From the NCBI RefSeq assembly GCF_002749615.1, contig NZ_CP024201.1, forward strand, positions 4,259,001 to 4,323,000: a stretch of DNA of 64,000 nt, in the 5' to 3' direction. Shown here one piece after another: positions 21,101 through 28,575 of the stretch (position 1 is its first letter; each line of letters opens with the position of its first letter). A program made the translations under genes and the position numbers. The notes below the pieces were generated by a model. That model did no database searches. It saw only the letters and a program-made list of their open reading frames with translations, and was not told the DNA's origin. Source of the DNA: Caulobacter mirabilis. Lineage in GTDB: Bacteria > Pseudomonadota > Alphaproteobacteria > Caulobacterales > Caulobacteraceae.

Positions 21101-24100
21101 GCCCAGCTGCATGTAGTAGGGGGTCGACAGGGCGATCGACAGCGTACCGCCCGAGGCGCCGGCCCCGCCGGCATGCGCGCGCAGGTCGCCGTCCAGGAAG
21201 ACCCCGTACTGCGACCGGAAGCTGATCGACCCGCCGTCGCTGGCCAGCTTGAGCGAAGACTTGTCCCCGCCGGACAGGGTCGAGGCGCGATAGTCGATCT
21301 CCGTCGCCGCGCCCGAGGCGTCCAGCAGCGCGCCGGGGCGCACCACGACGTAGGCCGACTGCTCGCCGCCGATGGAGATCTCGCCGCCCTTCGAGACCTG
21401 GCCGTAGCGCAGGCCGTCGGCGCCGACCGCGCCCAGCCCGCGGCCGGACACGTCGACGACGCTCTTCTCGCCCAGCCAGATCGCCCGCTTGCTGTCGTAG
21501 ACGATGAAGGACGGCGGCTGGTCGCGACGCATGTTCTCGACCGGACCGGCCGCCATCGTCACCTTGCCGCCCCGGGCCTCGATCCGCCCGTCGATGCGGA
21601 TGGCGTCGCCGGAGGTGATCGACACCGACTGGCCGTCGTCCACCCGGATCGACGCGCCTTCCGCCAGCACGAACTTGCCGAGCGGCAACGGGTCGGTGAT
21701 CGGGTTGCCGTAGCCGGTCATCCAGTTGCGGTCGCCCCAGCCGTAGGCGCTGAGGCTCAGGCTCGCGCCCTGCCGCTGGACGAAGCGCCCCTTGGCGGCG
21801 TCCTCGCGGAACATCTCGGGGCGCCACAGCTCCAGCGCGACTTCCGGCGCGGCGCCGCTCGCCGCCAAGGCGCTGTCGGCCGTGAAGCGGCGAACCGGCG
21901 CCGACACGTCCAGCCTGGTGTTCCCGCCGATCACCAGGTCGCCCCCGGCGCGGATGTCGTACTTGGAGAAGCCGGTCTGGAAGAGCGCCGTGTCGAGGTG
22001 CAGCGGCTTGGCCACCTTGGCCGAGCCCGGCAGCACGGTGCCCGCGGCGATGGTGCTGCCGGCGGTCAGCGTCAGGTCGGCGGCGAGGATGTCGCCCTTC
22101 TTGTAGCTGAACGCCATCGGCGGGATGTCCATCCCGTTCGGCCAGACTTCCGGCGTGACGACGAAGCCCTGGGGAAGCGTTCCCCAGCCGTACTCGATGG
22201 CGGTCCCCGCGGGGATCGTGTCGCCGCCGTAGTAGACGTTGAAGCTCGAGTCGTAGACCTCGAGCCCATCCGGCACGACCCAGTCGATCGGCATCGTCAT
22301 CGGGTCGATGAGGACGTTGACCCCGGTCGGCAGCGGCTGACCCGGTCCGATGTGGCTGATCGTGTAGGCATAGTCGAAGGGCAGCTTCTCGCCGGCCTTG
22401 AGGACCACGTCCTGAAGCAGCTGCAGGTCGATGGGCGCCGCCTCGCCGCCGGCCAGGACGTCGCCGCCGCGCAGGAGAGCCTCGCCGATGGTGATCGCCC
22501 GGCCGCCGGCCGAGATGGTCAGCGTCCCGCCGGCCTTGTCGCCCGATCCATAGGCCCGGATGTCGCCGCCGAGGATCATCTCGTTGGCGTTGCCGCGCGG
22601 GAACGAACTGACCGCGAAGCCGACGTCGCCGCCTCGGGCGCCGACGGTCTTGCCGTCCTCCAGGATCGCGCCGCCGGCCGAGACGTCGATCAGGGCGCCC
22701 TTCTGGAAGTCCAGCCGCCCTTGACGGCTCTCGAGCATGACCCGACCGCCGGCGAGGTGCGCCAGGTCGCGGGCGTCGCCGCCCGTCTTCATGTTCACCC
22801 ACAGGCCGCGGGCGTCGAGCGTCACGCCCTCGGCCACCTTAAGATCGCTGATCGTGAGGCAACCCGACGAGCACGGCGGCACGGCGGCCAGCGAGATCGA
22901 GCCGCTGCGGGCGGTGATGTCGGCCTCGACCGCGATGGTCGTCGCTTCGACGGCGACGCTGCCGCCCGCCGCGACCTTCAGATCGCCCGCGATCTTGACG
23001 GAGCCGCCGTTGATCCGCAGCGCGCCGAGGCCCGCGGCGCTCAGGTCGCCGGCCGACAGCTGAACCGTGTTGACCAGGTCGGGCGCGATGGCCGTGCCCG
23101 GCTTGACGCCGGCCGAGCCGCCACCCGCGCCGACCACGACCTTGTTGGCGAACGGAAGCTCGGGGGACTGGCTGGGGAGATGCTGCTGCCAGATCTGGTT
23201 GCCGACATAGAAGCCGCCCGCCAGCGGGGTCACGTTCTGGGGCAGGATGTAGCCGTCCAGGCGGTTCGGGAAGGCGCCGGTGAGCAGGCCGTCCTTGATG
23301 ATCGGCGGCGTCGTCGGCCGAGCGCCGGTCTGGCGGTCGCCGACCACGACGTCGGCGACGATCTTGCCGTCGAACAGAACCGTCGGCGCCGACAGCGTCA
23401 GCACGCCGGCGTCGCGGCCGACGGTGTAGGCCCCCTCCCAGCGCACGCTGCGCGCGGAGTTGAACAGCGGATGCGAATAGACCTGCTGGAAGGCCTCGCC
23501 CCAGCGGTCGTGCTTGACCACATAGGCGTCGCCCACCGACAGCATCTTCACCCCGGCCGGGGCCTTGCCCAGCTCGTACAGCTTGCCGTCGGAGCCGAGC
23601 ATGCGGGTCGACTGGATCCAGCCGGCCTTGTAGTCCAGCGACCCGCCCGAGATGTCGAACACCGCGTCCTTGCCGGCCACGATCTCATGGCTTCGGACAT
23701 TGATCGTCCCGCCCTGGGCCAACCATTCGCCGACCGTGTGGGCGGTGTTGCCCAGGTGCCCGCCGACCTCGATCAGGCCGCCGGGGGTGTAGTAGCGGTC
23801 GCCTTCGTGTCCGCCCGTACCGCTCGGCAGCAGGACCAGATCGCGGATGTCGATCCAGACGTCGTTGTTCTTGAGGTTCCCGCCCTCGCGGTTCAGCGGC
23901 GAGTCGCGCAGCTCGAACGGCTGGAGGTTCACCTTCAGATTGTTCGACGCCATGTCCATGGCGACGCCGCGCACGCCCGAGACGTTCAGCTCCGCCTTGT
24001 CCGCGACGGTGACGCGCTTGAGGCCGACGACGGCGATCTGCCCGCCCTGGGCGATGGTCTGCGAGCCGCCCTGGAAGTCGACCACGCCGCCCGTCGTGAT

Positions 24101-25501
24101 CTCGACCCGCGACAGATCCTTGCGGTCGGGAAGCATGTAGGCCAACCGGCCGATACCCTGGTTGTTGAGCAGATCGCCCACGACGCCGGTCCCCGATTCC
24201 TTGATCAGGGCGTCGCGCTGGGCGTTGGTCGCCGTCGTCTTGCTGTCGAGCTCCGGCAGAATCAGGGTCAGGCCGTTGGCGCCCAGCGTGACGGTCGCCG
24301 CAGCATCACGCAGATCCGTCAGCAGGTGGATGGTGCCGCGCGCGTTCACCGAAGTCGTGGCGATCGCCACGCCGTCCTGCAGCACGTTGCGGCCGACCAG
24401 GGTGATGTCGCCCTCGGAGGCTTCGATGAGACCTCGGTTGGCCACCGCGCCGCTGGCGCTGCCGGCGTTCTGGGTCGTCGCGACCTCCAGGCCGCGGGTG
24501 GTCGAGCCCGTGTTGGCGTTGGAGCCCAGGCCGGGCCGCAGGATGAAGTTGTCGCCGGCCGCCAGGATGGTTTGGCCGCGCCCCGTGACGATGGCGCCGC
24601 GGTTCTCGACCTTGGCGCCCAACAGCGCGACGAAACCGCCCCCTTCGACCACGGTCGAGGGCTTGCTGGTGGTGATTTGCGCGCCGGCCTCGACGATCAC
24701 GTTCCCGCCGGCGTTGGTGAAGGCCGGGACCGGAACCGCCGGCTCCCAGGGATTCGCGCCCGGCATCGTGCCGCCGCTGATCCCCCGCTCCAGGAACTGG
24801 ATGTTCGAGATGTTCGCCGTCGAGGCGATCAGGTTGCGGACGTTGACCTGGCTGGCGCCGCCGAAGATCACCCCGTTGCGGTTGATAATGTAGACCGAGC
24901 CGTCGCCCTTGATCCGGCCGAGAATCTTGCTGGGGTCGGCGCCGGCGTCGGTCACCCGGTTCAGCGCCACCCAGTCGGAGCGGCCGCCCTGATTGAAGAT
25001 CAGGTCGGTCTCCCGGCCGACATTGAAGCTGTCCCAGGTCAGGATCGCCTTCTGCTCGGTCTGGCCGACCGTGACGACGGTCCGGCCGTCGGCGCCCGTG
25101 GTCTGGGTCGGTCCCTTGGCGCCGATCCAGAGGCTGGGGTCCAGCGCCACGCCGTCGGCGACCTTCAGACCGCCCTGGCCAAGTCCGTTGGGGATGTTGC
25201 TCTGCGCCGCCTGCGCGGCCGCGCGCGCGGCCGCCTGGGCCGCCGCCATGGCGTCGCGGGTCGCCGCGGCGCGTGCGAAGGTGGCGATCGCCCGCTGGGT
25301 CGCGGTGGAAGCTTCAGCCGCGCGGCCGGCCTCGGCCTGGGCGGCCTGGGTCGCCGCGGCGGCCGGGTTGGTCCCCGCCCCGCGGCCGCCGAACGCGCGT
25401 CCGCCCTGGGCTTCCGCCGCTCCGCCGGCGAGAAGCATGGAGCTGAGCGAAGCCCCCACCAGCAGGCGGCGACGCAGCGAGCGCGAGTCGAGACGGGTCA
25501 T
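12167..25501 (-). CDS. Giant filamentous-haemagglutinin-like exoprotein (TpsA type, DUF3739 C-terminus)
   Basis: A 4444-residue predicted surface or secreted protein. Order: signal peptide (1-31, AEAQ), Ala-rich linker (32-100), a two-partner-secretion haemagglutination domain (about 103-235) with the motif INRNGVIFGG at 206-215, thousands of residues of Gly/Ala/Asp-rich beta-helix-type sequence, and a DUF3739-like C-terminal region (last 500 or so residues, with GAGIATLNPI and GDVDLIAPLGTIDAGEAGIR). Between about residues 1000 and 3000 there are clusters of AGTVLPA/AGTLIPAG-type short motifs. GGAGACC precedes the ATG. Secretion through the TpsB at 30751 is inferred; function may be adhesion. 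Confidence 0.9.
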   Translation of the reverse strand: MTRLDSRSLRRRLLVGASLSSMLLAGGAAEAQGGRAFGGRGAGTNPAAAATQAAQAEAGRAAEASTATQRAIATFARAAATRDAMAAAQAAARAAAQAAQSNIPNGLGQGGLKVADGVALDPSLWIGAKGPTQTTGADGRTVVTVGQTEQKAILTWDSFNVGRETDLIFNQGGRSDWVALNRVTDAGADPSKILGRIKGDGSVYIINRNGVIFGGASQVNVRNLIASTANISNIQFLERGISGGTMPGANPWEPAVPVPAFTNAGGNVIVEAGAQITTSKPSTVVEGGGFVALLGAKVENRGAIVTGRGQTILAAGDNFILRPGLGSNANTGSTTRGLEVATTQNAGSASGAVANRGLIEASEGDITLVGRNVLQDGVAIATTSVNARGTIHLLTDLRDAAATVTLGANGLTLILPELDSKTTATNAQRDALIKESGTGVVGDLLNNQGIGRLAYMLPDRKDLSRVEITTGGVVDFQGGSQTIAQGGQIAVVGLKRVTVADKAELNVSGVRGVAMDMASNNLKVNLQPFELRDSPLNREGGNLKNNDVWIDIRDLVLLPSGTGGHEGDRYYTPGGLIEVGGHLGNTAHTVGEWLAQGGTINVRSHEIVAGKDAVFDISGGSLDYKAGWIQSTRMLGSDGKLYELGKAPAGVKMLSVGDAYVVKHDRWGEAFQQVYSHPLFNSARSVRWEGAYTVGRDAGVLTLSAPTVLFDGKIVADVVVGDRQTGARPTTPPIIKDGLLTGAFPNRLDGYILPQNVTPLAGGFYVGNQIWQQHLPSQSPELPFANKVVVGAGGGSAGVKPGTAIAPDLVNTVQLSAGDLSAAGLGALRINGGSVKIAGDLKVAAGGSVAVEATTIAVEADITARSGSISLAAVPPCSSGCLTISDLKVAEGVTLDARGLWVNMKTGGDARDLAHLAGGRVMLESRQGRLDFQKGALIDVSAGGAILEDGKTVGARGGDVGFAVSSFPRGNANEMILGGDIRAYGSGDKAGGTLTISAGGRAITIGEALLRGGDVLAGGEAAPIDLQLLQDVVLKAGEKLPFDYAYTISHIGPGQPLPTGVNVLIDPMTMPIDWVVPDGLEVYDSSFNVYYGGDTIPAGTAIEYGWGTLPQGFVVTPEVWPNGMDIPPMAFSYKKGDILAADLTLTAGSTIAAGTVLPGSAKVAKPLHLDTALFQTGFSKYDIRAGGDLVIGGNTRLDVSAPVRRFTADSALAASGAAPEVALELWRPEMFREDAAKGRFVQRQGASLSLSAYGWGDRNWMTGYGNPITDPLPLGKFVLAEGASIRVDDGQSVSITSGDAIRIDGRIEARGGKVTMAAGPVENMRRDQPPSFIVYDSKRAIWLGEKSVVDVSGRGLGAVGADGLRYGQVSKGGEISIGGEQSAYVVVRPGALLDASGAATEIDYRASTLSGGDKSSLKLASDGGSISFRSQYGVFLDGDLRAHAGGAGASGGTLSIALSTPYYMQLGNLNGRDMPDFMRRLRAVVLAEKGGSGLASDLQFGDCITGCWTPGQTVAEANAANAGKPDLVGQARIGVDQIKAGGFGSLSLSTADVILLDGAVDLKLSRNLTLSGAMGLTNADTDASLSAAYVRFAGGGVPLGNDLVRWENGYGALQKVPRLGKANLKITGGLVDMGAARFGVQGSIGLSGGRQQIYDYSGPRQVDIVSRSDIRMTGGEVFSMGNMSLTAAQVYPVTGAKAALYSGVYMYRLPTGNSSIYQTLMPGGTISFHKLQGATPSAPLSVYGSLTVGADIINQGGVLRAPLGSITLGGGGDRFVPGFDQVKPGQVGWSGTSVTTTEVNLLPGSLTSASAKDLVIPYGGTVDGLRWLLNGAELTTTGQQGVTVLGSLRADAGSVLDLSGGGTPSGAGFVPGRGGSVDILKTALANISPAYAGLSKADNSVYAIVPGYAGSVAPTAIDGHAQPGVGQQIVVPEGVKGLPAGVYTLLPAEYALNKGAFRVELGSGVPAGANGITRLADGSTHLGVTTTVANTDIRGALKVEAILTPADVVRTYSQYNETSFGEFLAKAPAAALFGKPLPALPQDGKTFLLALVPPKEGSDRPVFSFKGKGLFDAAEGGIGGGLAVTAGNYYSADQYRLEILGDGGVASGAGHISIHASDLNAVGARVMTLGGVTFRLVSNFASELQVIAGGGPGNDRFSPTGFSGIVVRQGAVLAGPQVLLIADRNADITVEAGAEINTLGKGKQAFDSTMGYTLRADNINLLTVSNGLLEFTSTTATAGSKGVIRVKDGASLYSDGTLSFVTPASVELGENVNYGARYLGFSSGAVNIGDRAALAAAAADGVLPAGIALNQTVLDRLMRGDASKGAPKLERLILSASQSINFYGSINLDTRDPATGKSNLQLVLNTPALYGRGGVGDVAQITTGTLVWNGVLGSQGPDPWTRTIITGQPGAPIHNGAGSGLGSLNLVAERIVLGYQDGVAISAKPPLNRLALGFSNVNLTASKQIEANHVGELAVYQSQAEYGKPGQGGVLNITTPLLTGQAGSKMHYKAGDRIALAAPASGGSTEAAKPQLGAEIKMTAGHIKADTAIALPSGRLVMTATQGDVVLGGKARIDMAGKATDFFGETRYGWGGDVELESARGGVLVSGGAVIDLSADYNHAGTLKVTALNGTVTLDGKIDGQARNGGKPVNPSLRNGGIDIRAGAISDFAGLNRRLTENNVTDSRSFVIKTGDLVIGDEVKARQVTIAVDGGDLTVLGRIDASGARAGSIRLSARDDLTLASTAVLDASASKTVVDGYGAPIEASNRGNIELTSAAGVLTLASGATLDLSSADGVNRGRVELNARRLGGDDIAIDARGPLTIRGAGSLSVNGFRTYQPAGGVIDQALMDGIHLDSRAFIDAAIVNQSLLARVEGLRAYKDAFHLRPGVELVSAPGGKLTVSGDLNLAGHRYASLNPKTQQTAVYGSGEAGVLLVRAADDLDIYGSITDGFDKPARTPDDNGWVLYNNSEAGGVGAWPADHKLSAPVRLSAGASFDKGVTLTFDAPVQNFSVVANTVIAADTRLAQAVTLPQDWVATSAIRLPDGTLIERGAILKAGTVLPADAQVGKGALFPMTVQLQAMTWPKDAPLPAKMTLSQTTQLRTGDVIPRNSFVSIKGLAGLQTEPVVLDSQYTLIGGASGGGVTSIRGGAGSTVVLDFDIEVRSLTEIRTGVYIPFGFVNSSLIISRAGPWVAPVDIWASKAAFEAGAAPIFSKGAVVGAGKFVPANSYWAAGAILPSQLGTSRSITATVIPAGTPMSVFANDVQLNRNVTVNAGTLIPAGVNLQLLNANSLHNTRPVQADGTQGRIWAVAPMLAPGSESWSMRLVAGADIGSSDGRTLRAATDLAAAGHAGDLTLSDRHYVNPQATTADGFTRSWLDGLKLMQNFSVIRTGIGALDLLAGGSYEQLSLYGVYTAGTPSAEIGGKTLDGYNVYNQPRATLAGGGGLANPWIGQNFAGYADAVRAYQAWYPEHGGDLLLAVQGRLTGYSTNRDAAYQRVGSGNVGNWLWRQGGYGVAKQLGQDVPTAWWINFGGYVPNNSTSVGDFVNFNGPMLEGFMGIGALGGGNLTVRAGGDAGVHQDWGVTGEGFSDATSRTIAGSGLNFAVGGTGRVTAVIRNAGIVTGGSVVQTGGGDIDIRLGGALNPGSADRTPTDLGGSVTNLRGDISILAGAIGNMNYVAAADSVDPRRADPTRPALRPGFGGLTLVIGDGDARLDTRGDLVLAAVGDPGATSASAASVSLGYVDANGDYVRPDGLTMRTTFSLWREDTSVSLFSAGGAVTPIVRPAMGDSISFNAGLRDGRYWYPPILRVTAAQGSIFWNASNCDEYCSTDGILPLELAPSPLGRVEFLAAVSILGGGTRYTDAKGYFSAGQPIAMSGMSNSPDLLPNPFRPTWLTEFLRTPEVNPNLLRPVNGNTTRLGTLLAFQKDTATGTLISGRKKPALFYAADGDVSSLSFGFITYDGQTQLYVSSGAVDVRASRDIVNLGTGPALGCSPAGPVECRSDAYLFGVYNAGGLVVHNDKADISRISAGRDIIYGNMTVAGPGNLIVEAGRNIYQADKGRFTSIGPLFDISPSTRNGGAGISIMTGVGAGGPNYDAFARLYLNPANQAEAGRPLAEQPGKVVKTYDKELSAWLEERFGYKAADAKAALTYFEGLDPLQRAVFARSVYFDELKAGGREYNDEAGPRFGSYLRGRNAIAMLFPEKGADGKAISYEGDLTMFGGSGVRTLFGGNIEILVAGGQTLVGVGGVQPPATAGVLSMGSGDIDVYSLKSVLLGQSRVFTTFGGDLMMWSAEGDINAGRGSKSTAVYQPPRRVYDPYGNVTLSPPTMNTGAGIATLNPIPEIPAGDVDLIAPLGTIDAGEAGIRVSGNVNLAALQVVNAANIQVKGKAVGIPVVAAVNTGALTAASSATSSVIAEASRLAERAKPATNDIPAIITGRFLGFGD

Positions 25502-25522
25502 CGAACGGTCTCCAGAGGAGTA

Positions 25523-25536
25523 GCGGCCCGGGCCGC
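25523..25536. repeat. 14-bp perfect palindrome in the exoprotein leader
   Basis: GCGGCCCGGGCCGC lies 22 bp upstream of the exoprotein ATG, in the 97-bp gap after the small secreted protein gene. It could fold in the mRNA near the ribosome-binding site or be a protein site; such palindromes also arise by chance in GC-rich DNA. Confidence 0.35.
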
Positions 25537-25598
25537 CTGGCGATTGGGAGGACAGGCGGGGCGCGACGCGCCGGCGGCCTGAAGATGAGAAGTCTGCG

Positions 25599-25973
25599 TC
25601 ATGGCCGCCCCGAGGGCCGCGGCGGCGGCGTTGGGCGATCAGGACGTTGGGGATACGGCGACCGGCCGAAGTTCGAACCGAGTCGCTGGCGCAGCGCCGC
25701 CTGGCTGGCCACGCCCTTGGCGATGTCCGGCGACCGGACGCCGACGACCGGAGAGTCGAAGGCCGCGCGGGCCCGGGACTGGGCGAGTCGCCCGGCCTCC
25801 TGCAGCGTCGCCGCGGCGCAGTCGAGATGGCCGGCGCGGGAGCCGGCGACCTCGACCTGCACGCAGACCGTCGCAGGGTCCGCCGGCCTGGGCGGCTCGG
25901 TCGTCGTCTGAGCCAGGCTCAGGCCCGGAACCAGCGCCAGCAGAAGGGGGATGAGGCGGGCCGACGCCGACAA
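25599..25973 (-). CDS. Small secreted protein between porin and exoprotein genes
   Basis: About 124 residues if started at the TTG at 25973, which gives a clean signal peptide (ending GLSLAQ). The mature part has a paired-cysteine segment (CVQVEVAGS and LDCAAATLQEAGRLAQ) and a basic, Pro-rich tail. In-frame ATGs at 26057 and 26120 would give longer forms, but the added codons include rare TTA, GTA and AGG and place the signal peptide some 50 residues in, so I prefer the short form. No family recognised. It is probably cotranscribed with the flanking porin and exoprotein genes and may be an accessory. Confidence 0.55.
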   Translation of the reverse strand: MSASARLIPLLLALVPGLSLAQTTTEPPRPADPATVCVQVEVAGSRAGHLDCAAATLQEAGRLAQSRARAAFDSPVVGVRSPDIAKGVASQAALRQRLGSNFGRSPYPQRPDRPTPPPRPSGRP

Positions 25974-26128
25974 GGATACTAAGCATCGGCCCGCCTCCGC
26001 CGGCCTGCCCCTTTGGAACCGAACGCAGGGCAGGTCAGCGATCCGAACGAGGCGCATGACGACGACTTCGCGGCCGGGGCCGGCGCAGAGGGGCGCGTGC
26101 AAGGCGGAAGCCGTCGTCATGGCGTCGG

Positions 26129-27844
26129 TCAGAACCGGGTCTGGAGGTCGATCAGCAGCTTGTCGACCGACAGCGGGGCGTCGGCGATCTCCTCGGCCGA
26201 CAGCCAACGGAAGCCGATTGAGGTGTTCCTGCCGAAGGCGTAGGCGCCGCCGACGGTCCAGCCCTGGGAGTTGGTTCCGCCCAGGTGGAAGTCGCTGTCG
26301 GTGAAGGCGTCGAGAACCGCGTCCGACTCCAGGTAGCGGTAGCCGAACGACAGGTTCCAGTCGCCGCGCTCGACCAGGTCGATGTCGCCGACGGTCAGTC
26401 GGGTCGACCAGCCCTGCGAGCCGCCGTCCCACTTCCCGGGCACGAGGATCGTGCCGTTGGTGTTCTTGGGATCGGGGATCCGCTGAGTCGGACCGAGGTT
26501 GTTGACCGCCCGGGCGCGCATGACCGATTCGTCCACGCCCAGGTTCTTCACGTAGTCGGCCTCGAAACGGACTTTCCAGCCGTTGAAGGCGGCGAAGTCG
26601 GCGCTGCCGCGGACGTTGACGATCTCGTAGGGGGAGGCCAGGCCGAAGTACTGGTTCTCGGGGCTGCCGATCGGGTCGTTGGGGTTGGGGACCACGTTGC
26701 GGATCGGGAACATGGTGTTGCCGAACTGCTGGAACTGCGGCCGGGTCGGATCGGTGCTGCAGACCACCTCGTAGAACTGGCAGGGCTTCGACACCTCGCC
26801 CTGGACGCCCTCGAAGTTGAAGTAGCCGGCCGCCAGCCGCAGGCGCAGGTCGTCGCGCGGCGTCCATTCGACGCCCAGCTGCGAGGCCAGCAGGTACTTG
26901 TCCTTGCTGGCGTAGGGTCCGCCCTTGCCCTCCGGCGCGTTGCGCGAGCCGAAGTTGAAGTTGGTGTTGAAGATCGGGAAGGCGCCGACGGTCCCGAACA
27001 CGGTCAGGTCCGACCGGACCTTCTGATTGAGCGAGAAGGCGACGCCGTCGAAGTTCAGATCGTCGTCGAACAGCAGCTCGCTGGTCCAGAACGGGTTGGC
27101 GAAACGGCCCACGTCGACGGCGACGCCCTCGACAGGGGTCAGCCGCAGCGCGGCCCGGTCCAGCCAGATCTCGTACTTGCCGAAGCCGGCGCCGCCGCCC
27201 AGGGTCTGGTTGGTCGAGACGGGCGAGGAGTCGTTACCCGTGGCCAGGCGAACCTCGGCCGAGATCCAGTCGTCGATCCGCGCCTTCAGGCCCAGCCGCG
27301 CGCGGATGCGCGCGCGCTGCCGATCCTCGCGCGTGTTGAGGTACGGCGGGCCGACATACCCGGGAGTCTTGTCGTTGATGTTCTGGCCGGCGCCGGCGTT
27401 GATGGCGCCGAAGTCCTCGAAGATGTCGGCGTTGCCGTCGTCCATGAAGACGCCCTCGCCGCGCACCCGCAGGTCGCCGTAGAGCGTCAGGCGGCGGGTC
27501 CACTCCGGCGTCTGGCCGGGCTCGGCCCAGCCCTGGGCCTGAGCCTGGGTCCCCAGCTCGGCCTTCAGCTCGGCCTTGATCTGGTCGCGCACGACCTGCG
27601 GGACGTAGGGGATGGTCTGGACGCCGTTGGCGACCCCGCCGGCCGGAACCGGCGGCTTGGCGGGGGCCGTCGTGGCCTCGGCGATCATGGCGTCGGCCTC
27701 GGCCCGGGAGACCAGGCCCTTGGCGACCATCAGCTCGAGCAGCTTGTTCGGATCGACGGTCTGGGCGAGCGCCGGCGAGGCCAGCAGCGTGACGCCGGCG
27801 GCGCAGGCCAGCAGCGCCGGCTTGAGACGGTTGGTGCGGTTCAT
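26129..27844 (-). CDS. Putative porin (Porin_5-type outer-membrane barrel)
   Basis: A 571-residue outer-membrane protein. A signal peptide ends at about residue 27 (PALAQ), followed by a short helical region (DPNKLLELMVAKGLVSRAEAD) as in other members of this porin family. The rest is alternating strands such as RLTLYGDLRVRGEG and it ends in the aromatic LIDLQTRF, the usual C-terminal barrel signal. Its position between exbD/tonB and the exoprotein gene shows it belongs to the same operon. It may supply a pore or a surface anchor, but the substrate is unknown. Confidence 0.82.
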   Translation of the reverse strand: MNRTNRLKPALLACAAGVTLLASPALAQTVDPNKLLELMVAKGLVSRAEADAMIAEATTAPAKPPVPAGGVANGVQTIPYVPQVVRDQIKAELKAELGTQAQAQGWAEPGQTPEWTRRLTLYGDLRVRGEGVFMDDGNADIFEDFGAINAGAGQNINDKTPGYVGPPYLNTREDRQRARIRARLGLKARIDDWISAEVRLATGNDSSPVSTNQTLGGGAGFGKYEIWLDRAALRLTPVEGVAVDVGRFANPFWTSELLFDDDLNFDGVAFSLNQKVRSDLTVFGTVGAFPIFNTNFNFGSRNAPEGKGGPYASKDKYLLASQLGVEWTPRDDLRLRLAAGYFNFEGVQGEVSKPCQFYEVVCSTDPTRPQFQQFGNTMFPIRNVVPNPNDPIGSPENQYFGLASPYEIVNVRGSADFAAFNGWKVRFEADYVKNLGVDESVMRARAVNNLGPTQRIPDPKNTNGTILVPGKWDGGSQGWSTRLTVGDIDLVERGDWNLSFGYRYLESDAVLDAFTDSDFHLGGTNSQGWTVGGAYAFGRNTSIGFRWLSAEEIADAPLSVDKLLIDLQTRF

Positions 27845-27864
27845 TCTCGGTAATCCCCAGAGAG

Positions 27865-28575
27865 TCAGGCGCCGGTACGGGCGTTCAGTTCGATGCGCAT
27901 GGCGGGCAGGCCGTCAGGCGGGCGGCGGGACAGGACCATCCCGGTCAGGGCCTTCTGCAGGGCGGCGTCGCGACGCTCGTCCCCCGACCCGCGCAACAGC
28001 CGGATCGAGACGATGCGCCCCTCGGCGTCCACCTGGACCAGCAGCTGGCTGGTGTAGCGGCCCCGGCTCAGCGTCCGGTCCGCCTGCACCGCCTGCCGGA
28101 TCTCGGCGAAGGCCAGTTGGCCGTAGGCGGCGAAGGCGTCGCCCCCGCCGGGACGTCCGCCGATACGGCCGCCGGAGCCGTCGCCGCGCGCCAAGCCGTA
28201 GTTGCTCGGTCCGGCCCCTTCGCGGGCCGTCAGGGCGTTGTCGCCCTGGGTCGGCTCGGAGGGCGCCTCGGGCGGCGGGGCCTCGGTCGGCTGCTCCATC
28301 GGAATCGGCGTCGGGACCGGCTCTGGCGGCTTTTCCTGCACCACCGGCTCAGGCGGCGGCGGAGGGGGCGGCGGCGGCAGGATCACCCGGGTCGTGCGCA
28401 GGGTGTTCGGCCGGTCGGTCACGGTGATCCGGGTCGACATCATCCAGACCAGCGCCACGACCAGGCCGACGCCGAGCACGAGCATCACCCGCCCGAAGGT
28501 CACCGGCGAGGACCGGCGGCGCGGCCCCTCCGGCCCGCCGAAGCCGCCTGTAGGGGTCAGAGCGGCGGCGACCAT
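27865..28575 (-). CDS. TonB family energy transducer (operon motor subunit)
   Basis: About 236 residues: a cytoplasmic N-terminus, one membrane helix (about 29-48), a Pro/Glu-rich spacer (PPPPPPPPPEPVVQEKPPEP, about 67-105) and a TonB_C-type domain (about 145-230, with VQVDAEGRIVSIRLLRGSG). It should couple ExbB/ExbD proton flow to an outer-membrane partner. Its ATG overlaps the exbD stop (TGATG), so the two are translated together. The neighbouring porin and TpsB are the obvious candidate partners, which is unusual because TonB normally serves TonB-dependent receptors. Confidence 0.86.
   Translation of the reverse strand: MVAAALTPTGGFGGPEGPRRRSSPVTFGRVMLVLGVGLVVALVWMMSTRITVTDRPNTLRTTRVILPPPPPPPPPEPVVQEKPPEPVPTPIPMEQPTEAPPPEAPSEPTQGDNALTAREGAGPSNYGLARGDGSGGRIGGRPGGGDAFAAYGQLAFAEIRQAVQADRTLSRGRYTSQLLVQVDAEGRIVSIRLLRGSGDERRDAALQKALTGMVLSRRPPDGLPAMRIELNARTGA

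Noticed and set aside
12167..25501. Repeated GC-rich motifs that could suggest a CRISPR array or DNA repeats
   Set aside because: The periodicity is at protein level (beta-helix turns); no exact direct repeats with regular spacers were seen.
20315..25582. Plus-strand open frame of 1755 codons opposite the exoprotein gene
   Set aside because: It mirrors the real minus-strand gene: composition is Arg/Ala/Gly/Asp-rich with no domain, and long antisense frames are expected where third positions are nearly all G or C.
25974..26120. Longer N-terminus for the small secreted protein, starting at ATG 26120 or 26057
   Set aside because: The added codons include rare TTA, GTA and AGG, and they would put the signal peptide about 50 residues inside the protein; no ribosome-binding site supports either ATG.
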